From Nesterenkonia populi (GTDB lineage: Bacteria; Actinomycetota; Actinomycetes; Actinomycetales; Micrococcaceae), in assembly GCF_007994735.1 (NCBI RefSeq), contig NZ_VOIL01000001.1:1550001-1614000 (forward strand): a stretch of 64,000 nt of DNA. Reading direction: 5' to 3'. A program made the position numbers and the translations under genes. Shown piece by piece: positions 1 to 7,891 of the stretch. Position 1 is the stretch's first letter. The number at the start of each line of letters is the position of its first letter. The notes beneath the pieces were generated by a model. The model was not told where the DNA came from and searched no databases. It was given only the letters and a program-made list of their open reading frames with translations.

Positions 1-658
1 CTGGGACGCCACCGCCGAACAGGTCATCGCCTGGGCGGCGGAGAACTTCGACCTCCGTGAGGTGGCGGTCGCCTGCTCCATGCAGGACGCCGTGCTGCCT
101 GCCATGGTCGCCGACCAGATCCCCGGCGTCGACGTCCTCTTCCTGGAGACCGGCTACCACTTCGCCGAGACCATCGCCGCGCGCAACGAGGTGGAGCACA
201 GCCTCGACGTGAACGTCGTTGACGTGAAGCCGAAGCTCTCCGTGGCTGAGCAGGACGAGCAGTACGGCAAAGACCTGTTCAGCAGGGACCCTGCCGCCTG
301 CTGCCGCATGCGCAAGATGGAGCCCCTCGGCGAGGCCCTGTCCGGGTACAAGCTCTGGTTCACCGGCGTCCGCCGCGACGAGGCCCCCACCCGGGCCAGC
401 ACGCCGCTGATCACCTGGGACGAGATGCACGGGCTGGTCAAGGTCAACCCGCTGGCCACTTGGAGCTTCGACGATCTCGTCGGCTACGCCACCGATCACT
501 CGGTCCCGGTGAACATGCTGCTGCAGCACGGCTACCCCTCCATCGGATGCAAGCCCTGCACCCGTCCGGTGGCCCCCGGTGAGGACCCTCGGTCCGGCCG
601 CTGGGCCGGGACCGGCAAGGTGGAGTGCGGCATCCACACCACCGACTCCACCTCCTGA
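1..658 (+). CDS. cysH: Phosphoadenylyl/adenylyl-sulfate reductase, 5' end cut by window edge
   Basis: Reduces activated sulfate (APS/PAPS) to sulfite in assimilatory sulfate reduction, in the cytoplasm. The reading frame is open from base 2 with no start visible, so the N-terminus lies outside the window. The visible part has the adjacent cysteine pair in AACCRMRK (codons near 299-304), a later GCKPC pair near 548-560 and the C-terminal ECGIH active-site motif near 625-640. The CC plus CxxC set is the 4Fe-4S ligand pattern of APS-type (plant/actinobacterial) enzymes, so APS is the more likely substrate. It is followed after 37 bases by cysD and cysN, which make that substrate. A sulfite reductase gene would be expected upstream, outside the window. 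Confidence 0.95.
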   Translation, partial: WDATAEQVIAWAAENFDLREVAVACSMQDAVLPAMVADQIPGVDVLFLETGYHFAETIAARNEVEHSLDVNVVDVKPKLSVAEQDEQYGKDLFSRDPAACCRMRKMEPLGEALSGYKLWFTGVRRDEAPTRASTPLITWDEMHGLVKVNPLATWSFDDLVGYATDHSVPVNMLLQHGYPSIGCKPCTRPVAPGEDPRSGRWAGTGKVECGIHTTDSTS

Positions 659-695
659 CCGCGCACCCACCCAGATACGCACCCCAAGGACGCCC

Positions 696-1661
696 ATGAC
701 CACCACCACCGCACCCGCCGCGGAGCGCACCGCCCGGCAGCTGGCCGAGAACGGCGTTCTCTCCGCCGCCGGCACCACGGCGCTGGCCCGCCTGGAGGCT
801 GAGGCCATCCACATCATCCGGGAGGTCGTCGCCGAGTTCGACCGGCCCGCCATGCTCTTCTCCGGCGGCAAGGACTCCGTGGTGATGCTGCACCTGGCCG
901 CCAAGGCCTTCTGGCCCGGCAAGGTGCCCTTCCCTGTGGTGCACATCGACACCGGCCACAATTTCCCGGAGGTCATCGACTTCCGCGACCGCACCGTGGA
1001 GCGGTTGGGCCTGCGCCTGGTGGTCGGGTCCGTGCAGGAGCTCATCGACTCCGGCGAGCTGCAGGAGCGAGCAGACGGCACGCGCAACCCCCTGCAGACT
1101 GTGCCGCTGCTGCGCACCATCGCGGACAACAGGTTCGACGCCGTCTTCGGCGGGGCCCGCCGCGATGAGGACCGCGCGCGGGCCAAGGAGCGCATCCTGT
1201 CCCTGCGCGACGAGTTCGGCCAATGGGACCCCCGCTCGCAGCGGCCCGAGCTGTGGAACCTGTACAACGGCCGTCACAAGCCCGGCCAGCACGTGCGGGC
1301 GTTCCCCATCAGCAACTGGACCGAGCTGGATGTGTGGCGCTACATCGCCTACGAGAACATCGAACTGCCCCCGCTGTACTACGCCCACGAGCGGGAGGTC
1401 TTCCACCGCGACGGGATGATCCGGGCAGTGGGGCCCTTCAGTCAGCCCACCCCCGAGGAGAGCACTGAGACCATGCAGGTCCGTTACCGCACCGTGGGGG
1501 ACATGTCCTGCACCGGTGCGGTGCGCTCCGGTGCCGTGAACAACGAGCTGGTCCTGCGCGAGGTCGCCGAGGCGACCGTCACCGAGCGGGGAGCCACCCG
1601 CGCCGACGACCGCCTCTCCGAGGCCGCCATGGAGGACCGGAAGAAGGACGGGTACTTCTAA
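696..1661 (+). CDS. cysD: Sulfate adenylyltransferase subunit 2
   Basis: Catalytic subunit of ATP sulfurylase; with CysN it converts sulfate and ATP to APS. The PP-loop SGGKDS sits at residues 56-61, as in CysD proteins, and the protein is 321 aa, close to the usual 300-315. An upstream in-frame ATG at 579 would start inside cysH; the ATG at 696, after AAGGACGCCC, gives the family N-terminus and was chosen. The stop overlaps the cysN start by one base (TAATG), so CysD and CysN are translationally coupled, as expected for a heterodimer. Confidence 0.96.
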   Translation: MTTTTAPAAERTARQLAENGVLSAAGTTALARLEAEAIHIIREVVAEFDRPAMLFSGGKDSVVMLHLAAKAFWPGKVPFPVVHIDTGHNFPEVIDFRDRTVERLGLRLVVGSVQELIDSGELQERADGTRNPLQTVPLLRTIADNRFDAVFGGARRDEDRARAKERILSLRDEFGQWDPRSQRPELWNLYNGRHKPGQHVRAFPISNWTELDVWRYIAYENIELPPLYYAHEREVFHRDGMIRAVGPFSQPTPEESTETMQVRYRTVGDMSCTGAVRSGAVNNELVLREVAEATVTERGATRADDRLSEAAMEDRKKDGYF

Positions 1662-3097
1662 TGACTATCACCGCTGAGGCCCCGGAAAAGAGCATGAGAT
1701 CCTCGGGCACCCTGTTCCGCCTGGCCACCGCTGGCAGCGTCGACGACGGCAAGTCCACCCTGGTGGGCCGCCTGCTGCACGACGCCCAGGCGATCCTGAC
1801 CGATCAGCTGGCCGCCGTCGCGCGCACCTCGGCTGAGCGCGGCTTCGGGGAGTCCTTCGACGAGGAGGGACAGCCGCTGGACCTTGCGCTGCTGACCGAT
1901 GGTCTGCGCTCGGAGCGCGAGCAGGGCATCACCATCGACGTCGCCTACCGATACTTCGCCACCGACAAGCGCAGCTTTGTGCTCGCCGACTGCCCCGGAC
2001 ACGTCCAGTACACCCGGAACACAGTCACGGGCACCTCCACCGCCGACGCCGTGGTGCTGCTGGTGGATGTGCGCAACGGCGTGGTGGAGCAGACCCGGCG
2101 CCATCTCGCAGTGGCGACCCTGCTGCGGGTCGAGCACATCATCGTGGCGGTGAACAAGATCGACGCCCTCTCCTACAGCGAGGATGCCTTCCGTGCTGTG
2201 GAGACTGAGATCCGTCAGGTCTCCCGTGACCTGCGCGCTCAGAACGCCGGCGCTGAGCGCGCCCAGGCCGAGCCCATCGTCGTTCCGGTCTCTGCCCTGC
2301 GCGGCGACAACGTGGTGAAGGTCTCCGAGAACACGCCCTGGTACACGGGGGAGGCGCTGCTGCCCGTCCTCGAGCAGCTTCCCGACGCTGACGCCGAGCA
2401 CCGCCTCGAGGAGCCGATGCGCCTGCCGGTGCAGACGGTGATCCGCCCCCAGGGCGGACTGGCCCCGGAGGTGGACGCCGAGGCGTTCACCGACTTCCGC
2501 GGCTATGCCGGTCAGGTCGCTGCAGGTCGGCTGTCCCCGGGGGACACCGTGCGTATCCAGCCGGGCGGGCATGCCACTGAGGTCACCGCAGTGCGGCGCA
2601 CCGGCCTGCAGCAGGACCTTGTTCCCGGGGAGGCGGCCTCCGCAGGCGAATCGGTGGTGGTCGAGCTGGCCGGGCAGTACGACGTCGCGCGCGGCAGTGT
2701 GCTGACCGCGGAGGCCGCCCCTGCCCAGGAGCTGGACGAGCTCACGGTGCGCCTGGCCTGGCTGAACGAGAAGCCGCTCGTGCCGGGAGACCGGGTCCTG
2801 TTCAAGCACGGCACCGCCACGGTCAAGGCACTCGTGACTGAAGTGGACAGCCGGCTGGACCTGACCACCTTGAGCGCGGACAATGCTGAGCAGCTTCAGC
2901 TCAACGACATCGGAACCGCCACCATCAAGCTTGCCGCGGCGCTGCCCGTGGATGACTACGTCGCATCCAAGCGCACAGGAGCCTCGCTGCTGATCGACCC
3001 AGCTGACGGCAATACACTGGCTGCCGGACTGATCAGCCTGCCCGAGGCTGCCGAGGGGCAGGACGCCGGCTCCGACGAGGACTGGCTGTCCTCCTAG
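1661..3097 (+). CDS. cysN: Sulfate adenylyltransferase subunit 1 (GTPase)
   Basis: GTPase subunit of ATP sulfurylase that drives APS formation. It is an EF-Tu-like protein of 478 aa with G1 loop GSVDDGKST (about residues 25-33), G3 motif DCPGH (near residue 110) and G4 motif NKID, followed by the two beta-barrel domains. There is no C-terminal APS kinase domain, so this is the short, unfused CysN rather than NodQ/CysNC; with a CysH of APS-reductase type no PAPS step is needed. The start overlaps the cysD stop by one base. A 44-base gap containing AAGGACAAGGA separates it from the next gene. Confidence 0.96.
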   Translation: MTITAEAPEKSMRSSGTLFRLATAGSVDDGKSTLVGRLLHDAQAILTDQLAAVARTSAERGFGESFDEEGQPLDLALLTDGLRSEREQGITIDVAYRYFATDKRSFVLADCPGHVQYTRNTVTGTSTADAVVLLVDVRNGVVEQTRRHLAVATLLRVEHIIVAVNKIDALSYSEDAFRAVETEIRQVSRDLRAQNAGAERAQAEPIVVPVSALRGDNVVKVSENTPWYTGEALLPVLEQLPDADAEHRLEEPMRLPVQTVIRPQGGLAPEVDAEAFTDFRGYAGQVAAGRLSPGDTVRIQPGGHATEVTAVRRTGLQQDLVPGEAASAGESVVVELAGQYDVARGSVLTAEAAPAQELDELTVRLAWLNEKPLVPGDRVLFKHGTATVKALVTEVDSRLDLTTLSADNAEQLQLNDIGTATIKLAAALPVDDYVASKRTGASLLIDPADGNTLAAGLISLPEAAEGQDAGSDEDWLSS

Positions 3098-3141
3098 ACA
3101 GGCACCTCACCCACCACGTAAGGACAAGGACCAGAACCCAG

Positions 3142-4566
3142 ATGACCGAGACCACCTCCGCTCCCTTCCGCCGTGTCGCCGTCATCGGCGCCGGCCCCGC
3201 CGGTGTCTACGCCTCAGACATCCTGCAGCGCTCCGAGCAGGGCGAGAACATTGCCATCGACCTGTTTGACCGCTATCCGGCGCCCTTTGGGCTGATCCGC
3301 TACGGCGTGGCCCCGGATCACCCGCGCATCAAGGGCATCATCAAGGCGCTGCACAAGGTGATGGAGCGCGGCGGCATCCGGTTCATCGGCAATGTGGACT
3401 ACGGCCGGGACGTCACGCTGGAGGAGCTGAAGAAGCACTACGACGCCGTGATCTTCGCCACCGGCGCGATCGACGACGCTGCCCTGAACATTCCTGGCAT
3501 CGACCTCGAGGGCTCCTACGGGGCGGCCGATTTCGTGTCCTGGTACGACGGTCACCCGGACTACCCTCGTGAGTGGCCTCTGGAGGCCGAGCAGGTCGCT
3601 GTGCTCGGCAACGGCAACGTGGCCCTCGACGTGGCTCGCGTGGTCTCCAAGCACGCTGACGACCTGCTGGAGACCGAGATCCCGGACAACGTGTACGAGG
3701 GTCTGAAAGCGTCCCCGGTCAAGGACGTGCACGTCTTCGGGCGTCGCGGTCCTGCCCAGGTGAAGTTCACTCCCCTGGAGCTGCGCGAGCTCTCACACAG
3801 CAAGGACGTCGACATCGTCCTCTACGAGGAGGACTTCGAGTTCGATGAGGCCTCGGATGAGTCCATCAAGACCAACAACCAGGTGAAGACGATGGTCAAC
3901 ACCCTGGCGAACTGGCTGGTGGAGCAGGAGGAGCGCACCGAGGAGGCGTCCCGGAAGCTTCACCTGCATTTCCTGCACCAGCCGGTGGAGATCATTGAGG
4001 GCAGGAACGAGGACGGCTCCGGCACCGGCAAGGTGGCGGGCATCAGGTTCGAGCGCATGGAGCTGGACGGCAACGCCCGTGCCAAGAGCACCGGCGAGTA
4101 CGTGGAGTACCCGGTCCAGGCGGTCTACCGTGCCGTCGGCTACTTCGGCTCCCCGCTGGCCGATGTCCCGTTCGACTCCGAGAAGGGCGTCATCCCCAAC
4201 GATGGGGGCCGTGTCCTGGACGAGACCGGCTCCCAGGTGGAGGGCATCTACGCCACCGGCTGGATCAAGCGCGGCCCGGTGGGCCTGATCGGCCACACCA
4301 AGGGCGACGCCCTGGAGACCATCAACAATCTCCTTGAGGACTTCCCGAACCTTCCTGGGGCGGAGCAGCGCGACTCCGACGTGGTGGAGCTGCTGGAGTC
4401 CCGCAGCGTGCAGACCACCTCCTGGGAGGGCTGGCTGTCCCTGGACGAGCACGAGCGCAAGCTGGGGGAGACCTTCACTCTGCCCGGCGGCGAGGCCCGG
4501 GAGCGCATCAAGGTGGTGGAGCGCGAGGAGATGGTCAGCGTCTCTCGCGGCGTCACTGCCAGCTGA
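3142..4566 (+). CDS. fprA: Ferredoxin/adrenodoxin-type NADP+ reductase
   Basis: FAD flavoprotein that passes electrons between NADPH and ferredoxin. At 474 aa it has the size and order of the adrenodoxin reductase-like FprA family: FAD-binding GAGPAGVYA at about residues 16-24, an NADP-binding GNGNVALDVAR segment mid-protein, and the C-terminal ATGWIKRGPVG segment characteristic of the group. Its position right after cysHDN suggests it supplies reduced ferredoxin to the sulfite reductase of the same pathway, a common arrangement in actinobacteria. The partner assignment is inference. Confidence 0.93.
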   Translation: MTETTSAPFRRVAVIGAGPAGVYASDILQRSEQGENIAIDLFDRYPAPFGLIRYGVAPDHPRIKGIIKALHKVMERGGIRFIGNVDYGRDVTLEELKKHYDAVIFATGAIDDAALNIPGIDLEGSYGAADFVSWYDGHPDYPREWPLEAEQVAVLGNGNVALDVARVVSKHADDLLETEIPDNVYEGLKASPVKDVHVFGRRGPAQVKFTPLELRELSHSKDVDIVLYEEDFEFDEASDESIKTNNQVKTMVNTLANWLVEQEERTEEASRKLHLHFLHQPVEIIEGRNEDGSGTGKVAGIRFERMELDGNARAKSTGEYVEYPVQAVYRAVGYFGSPLADVPFDSEKGVIPNDGGRVLDETGSQVEGIYATGWIKRGPVGLIGHTKGDALETINNLLEDFPNLPGAEQRDSDVVELLESRSVQTTSWEGWLSLDEHERKLGETFTLPGGEARERIKVVEREEMVSVSRGVTAS

Positions 4567-4581
4567 CCTGTCGGAGCAGCA

Positions 4582-5322
4582 TTACTGAGAGGGCTCGGAC
4601 TCCTGCTGGGAGTCTGAGCCCTCTTTGCTTTCCTCCTCCTCGTCGTCTTTGCTCTTGGGGTCGCGGACGAGCAGGTACATGCCGCCGAGGGTGAGGAATC
4701 CTGCGATGAAGGCGCCGATGGTGGCCCCTTCCTCTCCGACGAAGCCTTCGATGAACTGGCGTGCCTCCGAGTCGGGGTCGACGAATGCGATGAACACGAA
4801 GACCGCGACGATCACGGTCGCGAGCACTTTTCCGAAGATCCGGCGCCACTTGCTGCGCCCGTCTTTGCCGAGCTTCTCCCCGGCGGTGGCGACCTGTTTG
4901 GCGCGCAGCACGCGCAGGGCTCCGACGCTGCGCACTACGCGGAGGATCTGCATGGGTCCGATGCTGAACACGACGGCGATGATCGTGAGGATGGTCAGCC
5001 CGATGAGCCATTTGTTCTCTCTGACCCATTCGATCTTCTTGGGGGAGATGAGGAAGAAGATGAGAACTTCGGCGACGAGCACTACGGAGGTGGCGTAGAG
5101 GCCGATGTGCCCGATCATCTCCCAGGGCTCGTCGAGGAGGGTGAGGAAGGTGGCGGGCACGGAGACGATGGCGGCGATCAGCACCGGCCATGCGAGCCGG
5201 CGCTCCCAGCGCTCGTTGAGCTCCTCGGCCCGGTCCTGGGATATCCCCTCGTTGCGGAAGGGCTCAGTCAGCTCCCCAGCGGCGTCCTTGGCCTGCTCCT
5301 TGCGGGAATCTTCCCTGTTCAT
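4582..5322 (-). CDS. Six-helix voltage-sensor-like membrane protein (ion transport superfamily)
   Basis: Predicted integral membrane protein of 246 aa. After a charged N-terminus there are hydrophobic segments at about 43-63, 71-92 and 104-120, then an S4-like helix with arginines at 128, 131, 137 and 140, then two more helices near 165-182 and 195-217, ending in an acidic cytoplasmic-type tail. The layout recalls a voltage-gated cation channel subunit, but the short S5-S6 connection contains no TVGYG-type potassium filter. The ATG at 5322 was chosen over an upstream one at 5397 because AGGAAGG lies 6-7 bases before it. Transport specificity is unknown; it may be a voltage-sensor relic or a non-potassium channel. 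Confidence 0.65.
   Translation of the reverse strand: MNREDSRKEQAKDAAGELTEPFRNEGISQDRAEELNERWERRLAWPVLIAAIVSVPATFLTLLDEPWEMIGHIGLYATSVVLVAEVLIFFLISPKKIEWVRENKWLIGLTILTIIAVVFSIGPMQILRVVRSVGALRVLRAKQVATAGEKLGKDGRSKWRRIFGKVLATVIVAVFVFIAFVDPDSEARQFIEGFVGEEGATIGAFIAGFLTLGGMYLLVRDPKSKDDEEEESKEGSDSQQESEPSQ
4588..4624. terminator. Long hairpin terminator at the convergent fprA / membrane-gene junction
   Basis: A 16-bp inverted repeat (4588-4603 and 4609-4624) with one G-U pair and a 5-base loop is followed on the plus strand by TTGCTTT. It should end fprA transcription. The repeat lies inside the last codons of the opposing gene, whose stop is at 4582-4584, so the terminator sequence also encodes part of that protein's Ser/Glu/Gln-rich tail. 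Confidence 0.8.
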
Positions 5323-5474
5323 TGTGCCTTCCTGCTGTGTTGCGGCTGCTGCTGCCAGTGTAGAAGGCAATAGTTCAGCCCGAAGCGCGCCTCGCACAGC
5401 AGTGCACGTGGTTCATGGGTCAACCACCATCCTGCCTTCGTGCAGGGGCGTTCGAAATCTTCATCCTTGGGCTC

Positions 5475-6446
5475 TCAGCCGGCCGGCTCTCCCCGGCCGG
5501 GTGCTCTGTGGCGGATGAGCTGGGCAAGGATCGCCAGCACCGGGAGCTCGATGAGCGGACCGATCACTAGGGCCACGGCGATCAGCGGCCGGTCGGGGAA
5601 CGCGGCCACTGCGATCCCCAGCGCGATGGGTGAGTTTCGGGCAGTGGTGACCATGGTCAGGGTCACCCGCTGCGGGCCCGGCAGCTGCAGGAGCCTCGAG
5701 CTCAAGGTGGCTGCCAGCGGCAGGATGACGAAGAACCCGGCAAGGGCTGGCAGCAGCAGAATCAGCTCGGTGCCGTGGTCCGCCACGACGGGGGCTTGCC
5801 ACGCGAACATCGCCAGCACGGCCACGCACAGCAGCGGCATGACCAGCTTCCCCGCCCAAGGGTTCAAGGTATTCTCCCGCCACCGCTCGCCCTTGAGCCG
5901 TTGTGACAGCCAGCGGATGACGAATGCGGCCACCAGTGGGGCCAGCAGCATCAGAAGCACTGCCTCAGCCAGCACAGCGGCATCGACCATTGCAGCATCA
6001 CCGCCGAGCAGCAGCACGTAGACCGGCAGCAGCAGAAGCTGCAGTACGAGGTTCACCGGAAGCAGAGAGGCGGCGATGCCGGTGTGCCCTTTGGCCACAG
6101 CGGTGAAGACCAGGTACCAGTCCGTGCAGGGGGTCACAAGGAGCAGCAGGAGCCCGATCCGCAGGTCCGGCTGATCCCCGAGCAGGCCAGCGCCGAGGGC
6201 CCAGGCCAGCGCAGGGGTAAAGACGTAGTTCAGGACGAGGCTGGCGGCCACCAGTGATTTTGCTCGGCGGACCTCACCGACGTGGGCGGCGCTCATCTGC
6301 ACGAAGATCGCGGTGAGCATCGCCAGAAGCGCCGGGATGACCACAGGCTCGCCGTACTCACCCAGCGGGGTGGCCAGCCCCAGACTGAGGCCGGCCAGTG
6401 CGGCTGCAGCGACGAAGACGCTCTGAAGCCGTTCAGCCCAGGACAT
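5475..6446 (-). CDS. ACR3 / bile acid:sodium symporter superfamily transporter (arsenic-resistance-protein type)
   Basis: Ten or so hydrophobic helices over 323 aa. The segment VTPCTDWYLVF carries the proline-cysteine pair that resembles the conserved PCT motif of ACR3 arsenite exporters, and actinobacterial relatives are usually labelled arsenic resistance protein. The ATG at 6446 follows GGGAGGATTC, a strong ribosome site. It is divergent from the rhodanese-regulator pair and shares its 267-base upstream region. No arsR or arsC lies nearby, so the substrate (arsenite, another anion, or an organic acid) is open. Confidence 0.75.
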   Translation of the reverse strand: MSWAERLQSVFVAAAALAGLSLGLATPLGEYGEPVVIPALLAMLTAIFVQMSAAHVGEVRRAKSLVAASLVLNYVFTPALAWALGAGLLGDQPDLRIGLLLLLVTPCTDWYLVFTAVAKGHTGIAASLLPVNLVLQLLLLPVYVLLLGGDAAMVDAAVLAEAVLLMLLAPLVAAFVIRWLSQRLKGERWRENTLNPWAGKLVMPLLCVAVLAMFAWQAPVVADHGTELILLLPALAGFFVILPLAATLSSRLLQLPGPQRVTLTMVTTARNSPIALGIAVAAFPDRPLIAVALVIGPLIELPVLAILAQLIRHRAPGRGEPAG

Positions 6447-6641
6447 GAATCCTCCCGGCGAGCATCAGGCGGAGCTCTTGCAGCGGAGCCGCACAGGAGG
6501 AAGATGTGAACATGGCTACACGCTAGACCTTCGCGGCGACTCGGAGGTCAGCCTGTGATCTGTTGCGTCGGTCATGAGCTGCCTGCGGCAGTGCGCTGAT
6601 TGAGGCATTAGCTCTGGCGAGATCGCCGGAGAACCCACATA

Positions 6642-6661
6642 ATATACCCCCAGGGGTATAT
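6642..6661. promoter_or_regulatory. CsoR/CstR-family operator
   Basis: A perfect inverted repeat with 9-base arms (ATATACCCC and GGGGTATAT) around a central CA. This is the classic G-tract palindrome recognised by CsoR/CstR repressors. A TATAGT -10 candidate at 6659-6664 overlaps its right edge, so a bound repressor would block RNA polymerase. It lies 52 bases before the rhodanese gene, and the regulator of that family is encoded next in the same direction. Confidence 0.85.
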
Positions 6662-6713
6662 AGTAGGGATTCCCTCGGGGCTGACCTCCCGCTTCATTGA
6701 CGAAAGGTTCCCT

Positions 6714-7298
6714 ATGACCGCCGCATATTGCGCTCCCGAAGAGCTGCTCCAGAACGTTGGTTCTTCGTCCCAGACCGTACTGATCGATGTCCGGACACCG
6801 GTTGAGTTCGAGTTTGCTCACATCAGGGGATCGCGCAGTCTGCCGCTGGATCTGCTTGAGAAGAACCCTTCTGCCGTCGCGTCCTCTTTGCCGGAGAACG
6901 CGGTGCTGCTCTGCCAAGCCGGTGTACGCAGCCAGCAGGCCGCACAGATTCTGTCCAAAGCCGGGGCGGATCGTCTTCGAACGCTCAACGGGGGTATTGA
7001 CGCCTACGTGCAAGCAGGCGGGGAGCTGCTGCGGGGAACACAGCGCTGGGCGATGGAGCGCCAGGTGCGCATGGGGGCCGGGGCCTTGGTGACGACTGGC
7101 ATTCTCGCCAGCCATTTCATCCATCCGAAATTGAAGTGGCTCTCCTTCGGCGTAGGCTCTGGGCTGATCTTCGCTGCCTCGACCAACACGTGTGGGATGT
7201 CGTATGTGCTGAGTCGGATGCCGTGGAACAGGACGGCAGCAGAGCCCACCTTGGAATCTGCGCTGCGGGATATCTCTGATGCGTCCGGCAGGCTGTGA
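6714..7298 (+). CDS. Rhodanese domain fused to DUF2892 membrane domain
   Basis: Predicted membrane-anchored sulfurtransferase of 194 aa. The rhodanese fold occupies roughly residues 5-105 with the active-site loop CQAGVRS at 67-73 (Cys67 the likely persulfide carrier). The C-terminal part has two hydrophobic segments and the CGMSYVLSRMPWN stretch typical of DUF2892, giving the same architecture as E. coli YgaP. It follows the CsoR/CstR operator and precedes a CstR-like regulator, so it is probably induced by persulfide or polysulfide stress. No sulfur dioxygenase or sulfide:quinone reductase gene is in the visible neighbourhood. Confidence 0.9.
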   Translation: MTAAYCAPEELLQNVGSSSQTVLIDVRTPVEFEFAHIRGSRSLPLDLLEKNPSAVASSLPENAVLLCQAGVRSQQAAQILSKAGADRLRTLNGGIDAYVQAGGELLRGTQRWAMERQVRMGAGALVTTGILASHFIHPKLKWLSFGVGSGLIFAASTNTCGMSYVLSRMPWNRTAAEPTLESALRDISDASGRL

Positions 7299-7350
7299 GC
7301 CCGCTTTAGATTCTCTGCTCACTGGTCTTCAGGCACCGGAAGGACGCCTC

Positions 7351-7629
7351 ATGCGCAACGCAGATCCCGAAACTCAGCGCAGGATCATCAACAGGCTCAA
7401 GCGTGCCCGCGGCCAGCTTGACTCCGTGATCAGCGCGGTGGAGAACGGCGGTTCGTGCAGGGAGGTTGTCACTCAGCTGGCCGCGGTATCCACCGCCCTG
7501 GATCGGGCTGGGTTCATCATTGTCTCGGGTGCTATGCAGCACTGCGTCACGGAGCCCGAGGCGGCAGCCGAAGAAGAGGATGGCCTGACCATCGAGGAAC
7601 TCGAAAAACTGTTCCTCTCCCTCTCCTGA
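7351..7629 (+). CDS. cstR: CsoR-family regulator with CstR-type (persulfide-sensing) ligand set
   Basis: All-helical repressor of 92 aa. The ATG at 7351 was chosen over 7279 because GGAAGGA precedes it and it gives the family N-terminus (RRIINRLKRARGQL). Numbered from there it keeps Cys36 and Cys65, the same 29-residue spacing as the two reactive cysteines of S. aureus CstR, but the copper-ligand histidine at position 61 of CsoR is alanine here. The context IIVSGAMQHC aligns with CstR's IIISENLIEC. That argues for sensing sulfane sulfur through a disulfide/polysulfide bridge rather than Cu(I). It lies 52 bases after the rhodanese gene and probably represses both. Confidence 0.88.
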   Translation: MRNADPETQRRIINRLKRARGQLDSVISAVENGGSCREVVTQLAAVSTALDRAGFIIVSGAMQHCVTEPEAAAEEEDGLTIEELEKLFLSLS

Positions 7630-7778
7630 GACCTGCGGCGAAGGTCATAGTGGATACCAGACTGCGCTTGTCGCAGGTTGAACAAGGGCCACCCGTTGAT
7701 TCGACGGCTGGCACAGGCTCAGACACCCTGATCGCCTCTGACATGCTGGAGCAAGCTCGGCCTGATGCCCGGCTGAAT

Positions 7779-7854
7779 TGGTGCCCCCATGAGGATTCGA
7801 ACCTCAGACCTTCGGTACCGGAAACCGACGCTCTATCCCCTGAGCTATGGAGGC
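7779..7854 (-). tRNA. tRNA-Arg (anticodon CCG), CCA encoded
   Basis: Read on the minus strand, the 76 bases fold as a complete cloverleaf: acceptor GCCTCCA/TGGGGGC (one G-U), D arm GCTC/GAGC, anticodon stem TCGGT/ACCGA with loop TTCCGGT and anticodon CCG, T arm TGAGG/CCTCA with TTCGAAT, and an encoded 3' CCA at 7781-7779. CCG reads arginine CGG codons, which are frequent in this high-GC genome. Confidence 0.96.
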
Positions 7855-7891
7855 GGGGGTCGCTTTCAGCGACCGATCTAGGCTACCAGAA

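Noticed and set aside
3098..3141. Riboswitch or sulfur-responsive leader before fprA
   Set aside because: The 44-base gap is too short for a known aptamer and holds only a ribosome site.
5440..5500. GC-rich repeats around CCGGCCGG at the end of the ACR3-like gene as a terminator
   Set aside because: The stem is only 6 bp, mostly inside coding sequence, and chance CCGG repeats are frequent at this GC content.
7630..7700. Small hairpins after the CstR-like gene (GACCT/AGGTC, CTGCG/CGCAG)
   Set aside because: Five-base stems with no T-run; too weak to call a terminator.
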